DNA of 51,190 bases, taken from Nonomuraea spiralis. Lineage in GTDB: Bacteria; Actinomycetota; Actinomycetes; Streptosporangiales; Streptosporangiaceae. This document shows positions 1 through 7,901 of the stretch, one piece after another. The notes below the pieces were generated by a model. That model was not told the DNA's origin. It was given only the letters and a program-made list of their open reading frames with translations, and searched no databases. Numbering within the stretch: position 1 is the first letter of the stretch; each line of letters starts with the position of its first letter. A program made the position numbers and the translations under genes. The stretch is taken from the NCBI RefSeq assembly GCF_014648435.1, contig NZ_BMRC01000049.1, positions 1 to 51,190 of the forward strand. Direction: 5' to 3'.

Positions 1-135
1 CGGTTGACTGCGGAACTGTTCGGTGCCTGGCCGAAGAGATTGTGCGCACCCCGGCGCCCCTCGATCATGACAGCGAACGGCCCGCCCCCGGCGTCCGAGG
101 GGCCGCCACCCCCGCACACCGCTGAGGAGAACGTC

Positions 136-897
136 ATGCGAAGACACCCCCCGAAGCCCGGCGCGACAGGCCGGCGGGCCCGCCGCGCCCTGTGCGCCGC
201 CGCCGCTGCCGTCCTGGTCGCGGCCACCTCGACGACCCCGGCATACGCCGCCGACAACGGCCGCCACAACGAGGACTGGGTCTACCGTTCGGACTCCCTG
301 TGCCTCCTGGTCTACGCCGAGATGCTCGACCTCTCCGACGGCAACGCCGGCTCCTACCAGACGTCCGCGGCGAACGTCTACGGGCCGAACAACGGCATCC
401 CGTGCGGCCGTGGATGGGCCGTGCCCGCCGGCAATCTCGCGATACGTCAAGTCGTGCTCGTCTACAACCTGAACACCCAGGTTTGGGGCGCCTGCCCGGG
501 CCTGGACTCCGGCTTGCATTACACCCCCAACACCACCTCTCACGCCGACTGGTACATGTGGAGCGGCGAGGGGTCCAACCCCGCCCCCTGCGGCACCGCC
601 TGGTACGCGACGCTGGCCTTCGGATACGTCTGGGACGGCGGCTGGTACGGCGGTTCCCTGCCGTCGGGCAACGTGTGGCTCACGTCCAAGTACGGCCTCC
701 AGGCGAAGACGCCACAGGCGCAGCCGCCGCGCCCGTCCTGGATCACCGGCACGGGGGCGGTCGACCCGAGCAGGCTCCCGGACCGCCTGCCTCTCATCGG
801 CGCCGACGGCGAACCCATCCGTACGGGCTCGGGCGCCGTCGCCACCATCGACACCGCCACCATGTTCGGCCCGCCGTCCCAGCCGCCGTCGAAGTGA
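136..897 (+). CDS. Secreted protein of unknown function
   Basis: A 253-residue protein. I chose the ATG at 136 because GAGGAGA lies just upstream (124-130), although the frame is open further upstream. Residues 1 to about 38 form a signal peptide: an Arg-rich start, a run of Ala/Val/Leu, and a likely cleavage after AYA. The mature part is rich in Trp, Tyr, Gly and Asn and has several cysteines (in SLCLL, IPCGR, GACPG and APCGT) that could form disulfides outside the cell. The C-terminus is Pro-rich. I recognise no family or catalytic motif. The gene stands alone and converges with the gene at 946-1467. Confidence 0.75.
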   Translation: MRRHPPKPGATGRRARRALCAAAAAVLVAATSTTPAYAADNGRHNEDWVYRSDSLCLLVYAEMLDLSDGNAGSYQTSAANVYGPNNGIPCGRGWAVPAGNLAIRQVVLVYNLNTQVWGACPGLDSGLHYTPNTTSHADWYMWSGEGSNPAPCGTAWYATLAFGYVWDGGWYGGSLPSGNVWLTSKYGLQAKTPQAQPPRPSWITGTGAVDPSRLPDRLPLIGADGEPIRTGSGAVATIDTATMFGPPSQPPSK

Positions 898-945
898 CGG
901 ACGGCTCAACCGAAGGAGAGACATCGGCGGCCGGGCCGTGCGGCC

Positions 946-1467
946 TCACTCGCTCTCGTCGGCCTCCGCGGCAGGCGCGATCTGCAGTGGTGTCCCAGTT
1001 GCCCCGCCGCCGGTGAGCTCGGGATCCTCGATCTCGGTGACGACGACGCGGGCCTTCGGGAACATCGACCGGAGACCCGCGATCAGCTGCGGGCTGCCCG
1101 CGGGTACCAGCAGCACGTCGGCCGTCGCCGGCGCCGCGTGCAGGTCGAGCACCACGTAGTCCGCCCCGAGCTGGGCGGACAGCGCGACGCGGGCCGCGTT
1201 CGACAGCTCCATCGCGGTGGCCACGACGGTCACGGCGTCGTGGTCGACCGGCGCCGGCTCGTCGGGCTCGTCCGGCTCGGCGCGATCGACGACGGCGCCC
1301 TGGACCACGTCGACGGTGCTGGAGATCGTCGCGATCGACGCGCCGTCCCGCGTGAGGACCAGGCTCTCGCCGGGTTCGAGTGCGTCGATGAGCGCCACGA
1401 CGTCGTCGGGGACGCGGGCCACGTCGATCCGCTGCGCCGCACGCGGGGCGCGTTTGCGTGTCACCAC
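946..1467 (-). CDS. Hypothetical protein with a weak Phd-like N-terminus
   Basis: A 173-residue protein starting at GTG 1467 or the adjacent GTG 1464; no convincing ribosome binding site is visible. The first 50 residues contain LVLTRDGASIATI, which recalls the segment of Phd/YefM antitoxins that reads roughly 'vvlTrrGkpvavl'. The rest is acidic, with an Asp/Glu/Pro linker near residues 63-72 followed by a region with strand-like segments (VVVTEIEDPEL). No toxin partner lies next to it, so the antitoxin idea is weak. Codon use is typical of the window, which supports real coding. The 119 bases between this gene and the CadD gene hold nothing I can identify. Confidence 0.5.
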   Translation of the reverse strand: MVTRKRAPRAAQRIDVARVPDDVVALIDALEPGESLVLTRDGASIATISSTVDVVQGAVVDRAEPDEPDEPAPVDHDAVTVVATAMELSNAARVALSAQLGADYVVLDLHAAPATADVLLVPAGSPQLIAGLRSMFPKARVVVTEIEDPELTGGGATGTPLQIAPAAEADESE

Positions 1468-1586
1468 GCCCGGCCACCGAAGGCGCCGCCCAACCGGATG
1501 AACACCCGAGCCCCTTCTGGCGCCGTGATCTCGTTGGACGCCGCCACACGATCATTGGCTCGGGGACGCGCCGGAGTTTCGCGGAT

Positions 1587-2183
1587 TCACAGCCCGAAGG
1601 CTCCGCCCTCGACGAGGATGAGCAGACCGATGCCGATCAGCACCACGGGCAGCAGGACGTGCCCCCACCGGCTCAGGGCCCCGGCGACGAGCGGGCGGGT
1701 GGCGAAGAACCGTCCGGCCGCGCACCACACGGCGACCAGGACGAGGAACACGACGACGTGGACGCTCGTGCCGCCCGGCCCGGCGGTGGCGAAGACCGGT
1801 ACGTACACGCCGATGTTGTCGCCGCCGTTGGCGAAGGTGACCGCGGCGACCTCCAGCGTCTTCGGCCCGTCGGCGCGCCCGCCGGAGGGTTCGTCACTGT
1901 CGCGGCGGTTCCTCCACGCCTGCCAGGCGGCCTTGACGCCCAGCACGAGGGGGAGCAGCCCCAGGTACGGGACGAGCCGTTCGGGAAGGAAGGTCGCCCC
2001 GAGGCCGGCCGCCACGGCCACCGCCACGAGGGCGAGGAAGCCCAGGTACTGGCCCGCCACGATCCGGCCGGCGGCACCCCGCAGGCCCGCGCCCCGGGCG
2101 AAGAACAGCGCCAGGATCAGGATGTCGTCGATGTTGGTGACGGCGAACAGCCCTGCGGCCTGTCCGACGATGCCCAGGTTCAC
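1587..2183 (-). CDS. CadD-family cadmium resistance transporter
   Basis: A 198-residue membrane protein with about five hydrophobic segments. It matches the CadD/Cad family: the N-terminal AVTNIDDILILALFF and the repeat-like internal VTFANGGDNIGVYVP are the paired N-x-D-(D/N) motifs typical of this LysE-related superfamily, and the length is usual. The family exports or sequesters Cd2+ and sometimes other ions; substrate here is inferred only. The start is GTG 2183, preceded by a distant GAAAGAG. It is transcribed away from the MmyB-type regulator, whose stop lies 107 bases upstream, so the two may share a transcript. Confidence 0.8.
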   Translation of the reverse strand: MNLGIVGQAAGLFAVTNIDDILILALFFARGAGLRGAAGRIVAGQYLGFLALVAVAVAAGLGATFLPERLVPYLGLLPLVLGVKAAWQAWRNRRDSDEPSGGRADGPKTLEVAAVTFANGGDNIGVYVPVFATAGPGGTSVHVVVFLVLVAVWCAAGRFFATRPLVAGALSRWGHVLLPVVLIGIGLLILVEGGAFGL

Positions 2184-2289
2184 CAGAGGGGTGCTCTTTC
2201 TGTCCGAGGGTGCCCGGAATGACCTTATCCAGGGCGTCGCGGAGGGCGGCGACGTCCCCGGCCGGAGTCGTTCCGGCGTGGGTGACCGA

Positions 2290-3156
2290 TCAGACGGTTC
2301 GGTGGGATGGCGTGGTCTGCGGGGGCGGGGTGGCCAGTCCGGTCAGCAGGTTCAGCGACGTGGCGGCGTCGGAGCCCGGCGGGGCGCTGTAGATCATCAT
2401 CGTCAGGTCGGGGTCGTCGGGCGCGCGCATGGCCACGTAGTCCAGGGCGAGCTCGCCGAGCAGCGGATGGGCGAAGCGTTTGCGGCCCCGGGTCTTGGCG
2501 CGTACGGCCTGGTCGGCCCACAGGCGGCGGAAGTCGGCGCTGTGCAGCGACAGCTCGCCGACCAGGGCGGCCAGCTCGGGGTCGTCGGGATGGCGGCCGG
2601 CGTCGAACCGGAGGTTGGCGACCGTGTCGCGGGCCTTGCCCGGCCAGTCGGGGTAGAGGTCCCTGGCCGCGTCGTCGAGGAAGACCAGCCGGGCCATGTT
2701 CCGCTCGGACGGTGACAGCGCGGCGAAGTCGGCGACCAGCAGCCGGGCGAGCTCGTTCCAGGCCAGGACGTCCAGCCGGCGGCCGATGACGTAGGCGGGC
2801 ACCCCGGCCAGCGCCTGGAGCGCCTGGCGCAGCTCCGGGCCCACCTTCTGGGGGCGCGGCGGACGCCTGCGGGCGGCGGTGGGCCTGGCGAGGTTGTGCA
2901 GGTACGCGCGTTCGTCGGCGTCCAGGCCGAGCGCTTCGGCGACGGCGGTCAGCACCTCGGCGGAGATGTTGCGGGCCCGGCCCTGTTCCAGCCGGGTGTA
3001 GTAGTCGACGCTCACGCCGGCCAGCAGGGCCAGCTCCTCGCGGCGCAGGCCGGGCACCCGCCGCCGGCCGCCGAAGCCGGGCAGGCCCAGCGCGTCGGGG
3101 TCGAGCCGGGCACGCCGGCTCTTGAGGAACTCGCTGAGCTGCTGTGCACGATCCAT
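2290..3156 (-). CDS. XRE/MmyB-type transcriptional regulator
   Basis: A 288-residue regulator starting at ATG 3156. Residues about 10-80 form an XRE-type helix-turn-helix with the signature LRREELALLAGVSVDYYTRL and the 'EQGRARNIS' extension seen in MmyB-like regulators. Residues about 105-270 match the MmyB ligand-binding domain (PAYVIGRRLDVLAWNELA, then an Asp/Leu-rich region), a PAS-like fold reported to bind fatty acids in one member. It is divergent from the ABM monooxygenase gene at 3307, and the 150-base gap contains a perfect inverted repeat (3183-3217) that is its likely operator. MmyB-type regulators next to small oxidoreductase genes are common in actinomycetes. Confidence 0.88.
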   Translation of the reverse strand: MDRAQQLSEFLKSRRARLDPDALGLPGFGGRRRVPGLRREELALLAGVSVDYYTRLEQGRARNISAEVLTAVAEALGLDADERAYLHNLARPTAARRRPPRPQKVGPELRQALQALAGVPAYVIGRRLDVLAWNELARLLVADFAALSPSERNMARLVFLDDAARDLYPDWPGKARDTVANLRFDAGRHPDDPELAALVGELSLHSADFRRLWADQAVRAKTRGRKRFAHPLLGELALDYVAMRAPDDPDLTMMIYSAPPGSDAATSLNLLTGLATPPPQTTPSHRTV

Positions 3157-3182
3157 GCCGTCCAGTATCGCGACGTTTGTCG

Positions 3183-3217
3183 GCCCTTGCCTGGTTCTGT
3201 CAGACCCAGGCAAGGGC
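3183..3217. promoter_or_regulatory. Perfect 12-bp inverted repeat, likely MmyB operator
   Basis: The arms GCCCTTGCCTGG (3183-3194) and CCAGGCAAGGGC (3206-3217) are exact reverse complements with an 11-base spacer. The repeat sits between the divergent regulator (start 3156) and monooxygenase (start 3307), 27 bases from the regulator start, which fits control of both promoters. A related spacer sequence, TTCTGTCGGACC, recurs at 17176-17187. Confidence 0.7.
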
Positions 3218-3306
3218 GGCCCCGGCTGGACAGAGCTCTGGGTGGCCCGCGACCAGGCCCCCACCATGGACATCGCCGGTATCACCCTCGAAGAAGGAGT
3301 TCTGCC

Positions 3307-3606
3307 ATGTCGAACACGCTCACCATCGTCGCCGGGTTCCGCGCCGAGCCGGGCCAGGAGGAACGGCTGCGCCAGGAGCTGAACGCCATGATCGAGCCGT
3401 CCCTGGCGGAGGAGGGCTGCCTGGGCTACCAGCCCTACGCCGACCCCGAGCGCCCCGACCGCATGATCATCGTGGAGGAGTGGGCCGACGACGCCGCGCT
3501 CGTCCATCACTTCTCGTTGCCGCACTTCAAGCATGTGGCCCAGGTGCTGGAGGAGATCCTGGCGGAGCCGTTCACGCTGCGCCGGCTGACCGACGTCCCG
3601 GCCTGA
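3307..3606 (+). CDS. ABM-domain quinol monooxygenase-like protein
   Basis: A 99-residue cytoplasmic protein of the antibiotic biosynthesis monooxygenase (ABM) fold, dimeric ferredoxin-like, cofactor-free. The motif set is typical of YgiN-like putative quinol monooxygenases: an initial strand TIVAGFRAEPG, a helix with QEERLRQELNAMI, the EEGCLGYQPYADPE turn, a strand MIIVEEWADDAAL and HFSLPHFKHV. The start ATG 3307 has an AAGAAGGAG site at 3291-3299. Substrate cannot be told from sequence. It is probably the direct target of the divergent MmyB-type regulator. Confidence 0.85.
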   Translation: MSNTLTIVAGFRAEPGQEERLRQELNAMIEPSLAEEGCLGYQPYADPERPDRMIIVEEWADDAALVHHFSLPHFKHVAQVLEEILAEPFTLRRLTDVPA

Positions 3607-3734
3607 GGGGCGCTGCGCGTGCGTCGCCGGCGCGGTGTCCCGGGTCGGCCGAGTCCGGCCGAGGTGCTGTTGGACACCGTCCCGGCGCTGTTTCGCTGTG
3701 GTCCACCGCAAGTCCACGACCAGAGGAGCCCACC

Positions 3735-4094
3735 ATGTACGCACGCGGCGCACTCGCCACCACGGCAGTCATCGTCGCCGGAGCCCTGACCCTGCTCGGC
3801 CGGCCGGCGCAGGCCGGCCCGAACCCCCACCACCAGGCCGCGGCGGACGGCCCCTGCCGGGCCGAGCAGACCCACCGCGTCGGCGGCACGGTCATCAAGT
3901 ACGAGCAGTTCGGAGCCCGGTCCGTCTGCCCGGCGGGCACCTACCAGCACTGGCACCAGGTGCACATCCGCTGCGGCATCGAGCCCGAGCGGCCCGGCCC
4001 CATGGTGGGCGGCACGTCCGTCAGCGAGGAGTGGTGTCCCAAGAACACCCTTCTCCAGGACTACTGGGTCACCCAAGGACCTCAGGAAGGCTGA
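3735..4094 (+). CDS. Small secreted four-cysteine protein
   Basis: A 119-residue protein with a clear signal peptide (residues 1-27: MYARGAL, a hydrophobic core, cleavage after AQA). The mature part of about 90 residues has four cysteines (in GPCRA, SVCPA, IRCGI and EWCPK), likely two disulfides, and many His and Gln. The start ATG 3735 follows AGAGGAG at 3722-3728. No family recognised. Its last 13 bases overlap the opposite-strand LysR relic. Confidence 0.7.
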   Translation: MYARGALATTAVIVAGALTLLGRPAQAGPNPHHQAAADGPCRAEQTHRVGGTVIKYEQFGARSVCPAGTYQHWHQVHIRCGIEPERPGPMVGGTSVSEEWCPKNTLLQDYWVTQGPQEG

Positions 4095-4714
4095 GCCGGA
4101 CCCCGGGAAGCCCGCGCCCACGCCGGGACCCAGGTTCCGGCGGCGCGGCGACCGGTCCCCGCGGCGGTCAGGTGGGCGCGGAGGGCGACCAGCGCCGGGG
4201 TGTCGGCGACGGTGTCGAGGAGCGCGTCGGAGCCGAAGTCGGGCCCGGTCGCCTCGATGGTCAGGCCGAACTCGGCGACGAGGTCGTCGTAGTAGGCGGT
4301 CCACTCGGTCCCGGGGGCGAGGCCGGGCATCCAGATCCGGTGCCCGGCGAGCTGGGCGAGCGGCACCGACCGGGCGTCGGCCAGCGCGTGGCCGGGGCCG
4401 GTGAGGAGCTGGAGGGCCTCGTCGACCACCCAGGCGGACTCGACGTCCTCGGGCAGCGGACGGCCCGGCACGCCGACCGCGCGGAAGGACGCGTCGATCG
4501 TGCCGGACCGGATGGCGGCCACGGCCGTGTCCACGTCGAAGAGCATCACCACGTCCAGCTCGACGTCGGGGTGCGCCCGGTGGAAGCCGCGCATCAGGCC
4601 AGACCCCGCGCTGCGCGAGGCGAGCACGTCGACGCGCAGCGGACGGCTGCCCGCCCGTACGGACGCGACCGCGCGCTCGGCGACCCGGAGCAACTCGCGG
4701 GATCGTGGCCTGCG
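4082..4714 (-). pseudogene. LysR-family regulator relic (no HTH, internal deletion)
   Basis: The reading frame (about 200 codons) encodes the effector-binding half of a LysR regulator: LRVDVLASRSAGSGLMRGF, HPDVELDVVMLFDVDTAV, then IDASFRAVG and LLTGPGHALA. The first 85-90 residues with the helix-turn-helix are missing; reading upstream reaches a TAA near 4712. Near the end the frame jumps from GSDALLDTVAD to TPALVALRAHL, which looks like the final helix of the family, so roughly 50 residues that should lie between appear to be deleted. Both defects indicate a dead gene. No homologous target gene is adjacent. Confidence 0.7.
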
Positions 4715-4793
4715 TAATTATCTGCTGAGATTCGTCCCCGCTTCGATGGCGCCGGCAACGACACTATTCACTGAGCTTCGATCCTAGGGATCT

Positions 4794-4960
4794 TCAGACG
4801 TCGTCGTCGTCGGCATCGGGCGCATCGGGGTCGCGCAGGGCGCGGATCGCCTTGAGCACCTGCTCAAACGGCGGCCGCCGACCATGCTTCCCTGCTGGAG
4901 CATGGTCGGGGTGAAGAACGCGGTGGTCCGCTTCGGCGGTCTGTTCAGACCGAACCGGCG
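4794..4960 (-). pseudogene. Acidic C-terminal coding fragment, unknown
   Basis: One minus-strand frame reads without stops to TGA at 4794-4796 and ends FEQVLKAIRALRDPDAPD followed by an all-Asp tail and Val. The helix-like end and codon choice suggest the tail of a former gene. It abuts the ParA relic and may come from the same element. There is no start codon and no full domain, so identity is open. Confidence 0.3.
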
Positions 4961-4969
4961 GGGCAGCCG

Positions 4970-5170
4970 TTACCCGCAGGACGACTCGCCATCGCCCTGT
5001 GCCCGATCGAGGCCGGCCCCACCCCCGGCAGAGGGCGGTGCGTCCACGAGGACAACATCAAAGGCGTCGATACCGACGGCGGCCTGCCCCTGCGGGTCGG
5101 TGTCCACAATGAGCCTGCTCTGCCCATGCTGCTCTGCCAGGAAAGCGCTCAGATCGACCGCAGCCGTGGT
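4970..5170 (-). pseudogene. ParA/MinD-family ATPase relic
   Basis: The minus strand from 5170 to the TAA at 4970 reads AAVDLSAFLAEQHG, RLIVDTDPQGQAAVG and then FDVVLVDAPPSAGG. These are recognisable pieces of a ParA ATPase: the end of the deviant Walker A (TTxAVNLSxxLA), Walker A' (VDTDPQG) and Walker B (VVLVDAPPS). The stretch between the last two, normally 60-90 residues, is missing, and the start of Walker A is cut off where the IS fragment begins at 5171. ParA points to a plasmid or integrated conjugative element as the source. Confidence 0.65.
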
Positions 5171-5413
5171 ACCTCCCGGAAGGCGGAGGTGAGGAGCGGG
5201 TCCCGATCGTGGATGACGAATCGAAGCCCGGCGAAATGGTCGCCAAGGTCCATGACCAGATTGCGGGCTTGCTGCGTGGTCCATGCTCCGGTCGGGTGTC
5301 TGCTGACTCCGGCCAGGTGCAGTCGCCGGGTGCCGTGCTCGATGAACACCAGCACGTACGGCCGCTTGAGAAGCACCGTTTCGACGACGAGGAAGTCACA
5401 CGCGATGATCGCG
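5171..5413 (-). mobile_element. IS transposase fragment, copy A
   Basis: These 243 bases encode the central integrase-core part of a DDE transposase: AIIACDFLVVETVLLKRPYV, VFIEHGTRRLHLAGV, GAWTTQQARNL and FVIHDRDPLLTSAF. The two catalytic Asp positions (CDF and RDP) are visible. The segment is nearly identical to 29463-29705: I see only three substitutions by eye. Both ends and all termini are missing, so it is an immobile remnant lodged in the ParA relic. Confidence 0.75.
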
Positions 5414-5429
5414 CCAGCCTGTGCGGCAA

Positions 5430-5886
5430 CATGCCCAGTGAGGCGTCGCCGGGACTGACGGCCTTCGCCGCCTCCGCCGCGTACTGCGGAACCGCCGCGA
5501 GTCCACATGCGCGGCAAAGTAGTCCGGCGAGGTGCTGTCGATCGCGACGATACGCACGTCACTGGGGCGGCGTGCAGCGCGTTCACGAGCTCGACCAGGT
5601 CGCGGGCCTAATCGACGCCGAGGAGGTTGAGTGGGCCAGCATCGAGAGTGGCGGACCGTCCGCCATCCTCCGACCGGGTCCGGATCGAGGCGTAGGAGAA
5701 AGCCATGACGTCTCTGCGAGCGATGGGATCCGAGGCGGCTGTGCCGACAGGTTGTGCCGGAACGAGTCCACGGTGGCCTGCGACGGCGCCTCGAACTGGG
5801 CGTGGTGGGGGCGATGCGTCCGTCGAGGAATATCAGGCGGGGGGTGAAGTGCCCGCTCATCGGCCTGGTGCCGCGGCGAGGCCACC
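5430..5886 (-). pseudogene. Decayed gene of unknown function
   Basis: Pieces of plausible protein appear in different minus-strand frames: MSGHFTPRLIFLDGRIAP, then AQFEAPSQATVDSFRHNL, then a stretch from ATG 5706 (MAFSYASIRTRSEDGG, LDAGPLNLLGVD) that meets an in-frame TAG at 5608-5610 and goes on with ARDLVELVNALHAAPVT, finally VRIVAIDSTSPDYFAAHVDS in another frame. This pattern of frameshifts plus a stop suggests one or two former genes of the ParA-bearing element. No family recognised. Confidence 0.4.
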
Positions 5887-5909
5887 TCAGTCGTTGGCCG
5901 GGCGTGCGG

Positions 5910-6274
5910 TCACTGGAAGACGACGCCGTCTACCTTGTCGTCCATGAGACCCACGTACGTGAACCAACTGCCGGCGGGGAAGTCCAGGCCGTCGCCGTAG
6001 ACCGAGTCGGACAGCCACACCCGTTCGCTTCCGTACCGGCCCCAGCTCCGGACCGAGAGACCTGCCTGGCGGCGTAGGACGGGATCGCCTGCCAGCTGGT
6101 GTTGACCTGCACTTCGAAGCAGCCGCCGTAGAAGTCGTATCCGGTGAACAGCTCGGCGTACCTGTAGCAGTGACAGTTGGCGGCGAACAGGAGGCTGAAC
6201 GTTTGCGGATGACTCTGGAACGGAGTTGGCGTCCCGGTTTGCCGGTTCCCGAAGCAGGCGCACTTCTCAAGCAT
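5910..6274 (-). pseudogene. Frameshifted gene for a small Cys/Tyr-rich protein
   Basis: ATG 6274 is preceded by a good AAGGAG at 6281-6286. The first part (MLEKCACFGNRQTGTPTPFQ, then FAANCHCYRYAELFTGYDFY, YAARQVSRS) is in one frame. The natural continuation (SWGRYGSERVWLSDSVYGDG, FPAGSWFTYVGLMDD, ending VFQ) is in the next frame, ending at TCA-complement 5910. A one-base indel near 6035-6065 would join them into about 120 residues. Composition (GYDFYGGCFEV) recalls small beta-rich proteins but I cannot assign a family. It is either recently inactivated or a sequencing error. Confidence 0.5.
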
Positions 6275-6375
6275 CTCTACTCCTTGAAGGTTGGCGGGTG
6301 GCCCGTTCGGTGACGCGGGCTGACGTGTTCACGATCGCGTGCCGTCGCCGTGTCTCGCGCCCGTAGCGACCCCTG

Positions 6376-6423
6376 GTCCTGACCTGGCCGGCCACTGGGC
6401 GACGAGACGAGCGAGGTCAGGAC
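6376..6423. repeat. Perfect 10-bp inverted repeat
   Basis: GTCCTGACCT (6376-6385) pairs exactly with AGGTCAGGAC (6414-6423), with a 28-base spacer. It lies between the end of the NmrA-like gene (6536) and the start of the frameshifted gene (6274), both on the minus strand. It could be a weak terminator or a regulator site for the gene at 6274. The rest of 6275-6535 holds nothing else I can identify. Confidence 0.4.
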
Positions 6424-6535
6424 GTCGCGCGAGGTGGCCACCCTCGTAAGTGCCGGTTGACGGCGCCGTGGCTCAGGAACACCCCGCGGCGATCGCCGAA
6501 TGTACATGCCCCTCTCGGGCTCCGATCGGGGCGGT

Positions 6536-7441
6536 TCAGCCCAGGTAGAAGTCCCGGCGAGCGGCCACGAACGCCTCGATCGTCCCGGCCGGCGCGCCGG
6601 TCACCCGTTCGACGTCGTCGGAGGCGCGGTCGTAGCGGTTCTCGCGGTGCAGCCGGGCCATGGTGGCGATGTGCTCCTCGGTGTGCGGCGGCAGGCCCGC
6701 CTTGGCAAGGACCTCGGTTCGCCATTGGTCCAGGGGCACGTCGAGGTAGGACACCGTACGTCCCAAGGCTCGCGAGAACTCCTCGGCCATCTCCGTCATG
6801 TCGACCGTGCGCGGCCCGGTCAGCTCGTAGACGTGCCCCACGTGCGGAACCGGATCGGCCAGCACGGTGGCGACCACCCGGGCGACGTCGTCTGCGGCGA
6901 TCGGCGACGTGCGGCCGGTGCCGAACGGCAGAGCGATCGTTCCGCTCTCCCGGATCGATCGGGCCGCCAGTGTGGTGAACAGCGGATTGTCCAGGAACGA
7001 CGTCGGCCGGATGTGCACCACCGGCAGGCCGGACCAGTCGAACACCTGTTCCGCCAGCCAGTGCAGCCGCTGCTGGTGCGACTCGGCGGTGCTGGTGGCG
7101 GTCATCTGCGACACCGTCATCTGCGACATGTCGACCAGGCCCGCCAGCTTGCCGTACTCCTTGGCCACGGTGGCCACCACGGTCGCCGCCAGCAGGTGGT
7201 CCGGCGACACGGGCATCGCGAAGTACATTCGCCCGGCTCCTTCCAGCGCGGCGGCGACGCTCTCCGGCCGGGTCAGATCGCCGACGACCACCTCCGCGCC
7301 CCGCGCACGCAGGTCCGCGGCACGGTCATCGTCCCGGTGAACCAATGCGCGCACCGGCACGTCCTGCGCGCGCAGGCGGTCCAGGACCGTACGGCCGACG
7401 CCGCCGACCCCGGCGATGAGAACAAGGTTGCTGACGACCAT
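6536..7441 (-). CDS. NmrA-family NAD(P)-binding oxidoreductase
   Basis: A 301-residue atypical short-chain dehydrogenase. I chose ATG 7441 since the protein then begins with the Rossmann strand VVSNLVLIAG, glycine loop GVGGVGRTVL, and a GGAAGAGA site lies upstream. The NmrA features follow: VRALVHRDDDRAADL, VVGDLTRPESVAAALEGA, the region HIRPTSFLDN around residue 140, and a C-terminal substrate domain with GHVYELTGPRTVDMTEMAEE. The family includes NAD(P)H sensors and quinone oxidoreductases (QorB-like). The protein is closest in style to the latter, but the active site cannot be assigned. Confidence 0.85.
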   Translation of the reverse strand: MVVSNLVLIAGVGGVGRTVLDRLRAQDVPVRALVHRDDDRAADLRARGAEVVVGDLTRPESVAAALEGAGRMYFAMPVSPDHLLAATVVATVAKEYGKLAGLVDMSQMTVSQMTATSTAESHQQRLHWLAEQVFDWSGLPVVHIRPTSFLDNPLFTTLAARSIRESGTIALPFGTGRTSPIAADDVARVVATVLADPVPHVGHVYELTGPRTVDMTEMAEEFSRALGRTVSYLDVPLDQWRTEVLAKAGLPPHTEEHIATMARLHRENRYDRASDDVERVTGAPAGTIEAFVAARRDFYLG

Positions 7442-7589
7442 CGGCCGATCTCTTCCTGGTAGTTGACCATCTGTACGAAGGTGCGATCGCACGGGCATAT
7501 GGGTGTCACTGAATCGCGCAACGTGATCCCACGGCAGGTGTACCCACGCCCGAGTCCGATGAGCCAGGAGCGGAGACAGACCGGCCGCA

Positions 7590-7900
7590 CCGACGCGGAG
7601 GTCGGCGCCGAGCCGTGCCTCAGCGCCCGCACCGTCGAACGGCACCTGCGCAAGGTCTTGGCCAACCTCGGCCTCGGTTCCCGAAAGGAACTGCGCGACG
7701 CGCCGAACGCCCACAGCCACGAGCTGACGCTGGAGTCCCTCCTGGAAGCAGGGGCCCGATCCGGGAGCATCCGGGCGGACATCAGCGCGGCCGACATGTT
7801 CGCCGCGCTCACCGGGATCGCGCCGGCCTCCGGCGAACCGGAACAGCGCGACCAGGCCGGGCGGCTCCTGGACCTCACCATGGACGGCCTGCGGTCGTAG
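7590..7900 (+). pseudogene. LuxR-tail/TetR-tail chimeric relic
   Basis: The plus-strand frame first encodes DAEVGAEPCLSARTVERHL and LGLGSRKELRDAPN, the last two helices of a LuxR helix-turn-helix. It is very like the end of the LAL regulator at 11779-14538. It then continues, without a stop, into LESLLEAGARSGSIRADIS, FAALTGIA and LLDLTMDGLRS, the C-terminal helix pair of a TetR-family regulator. Neither half has its own start or its other domain. The frame is open upstream to 7463, but that part shows no family features. I read it as a fusion of two gene tails; an expressed hybrid is unlikely. Confidence 0.6.
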
Positions 7901-7901
7901 C

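Noticed and set aside
946..1467. Type II toxin-antitoxin antitoxin (Phd-like)
   Set aside because: Only a dozen residues resemble Phd and no toxin gene is adjacent; kept as hypothetical.
1138..2715. Plus-strand open frame of 525 codons
   Set aside because: It runs antisense across three minus-strand genes including the CadD transporter and has low-complexity composition.
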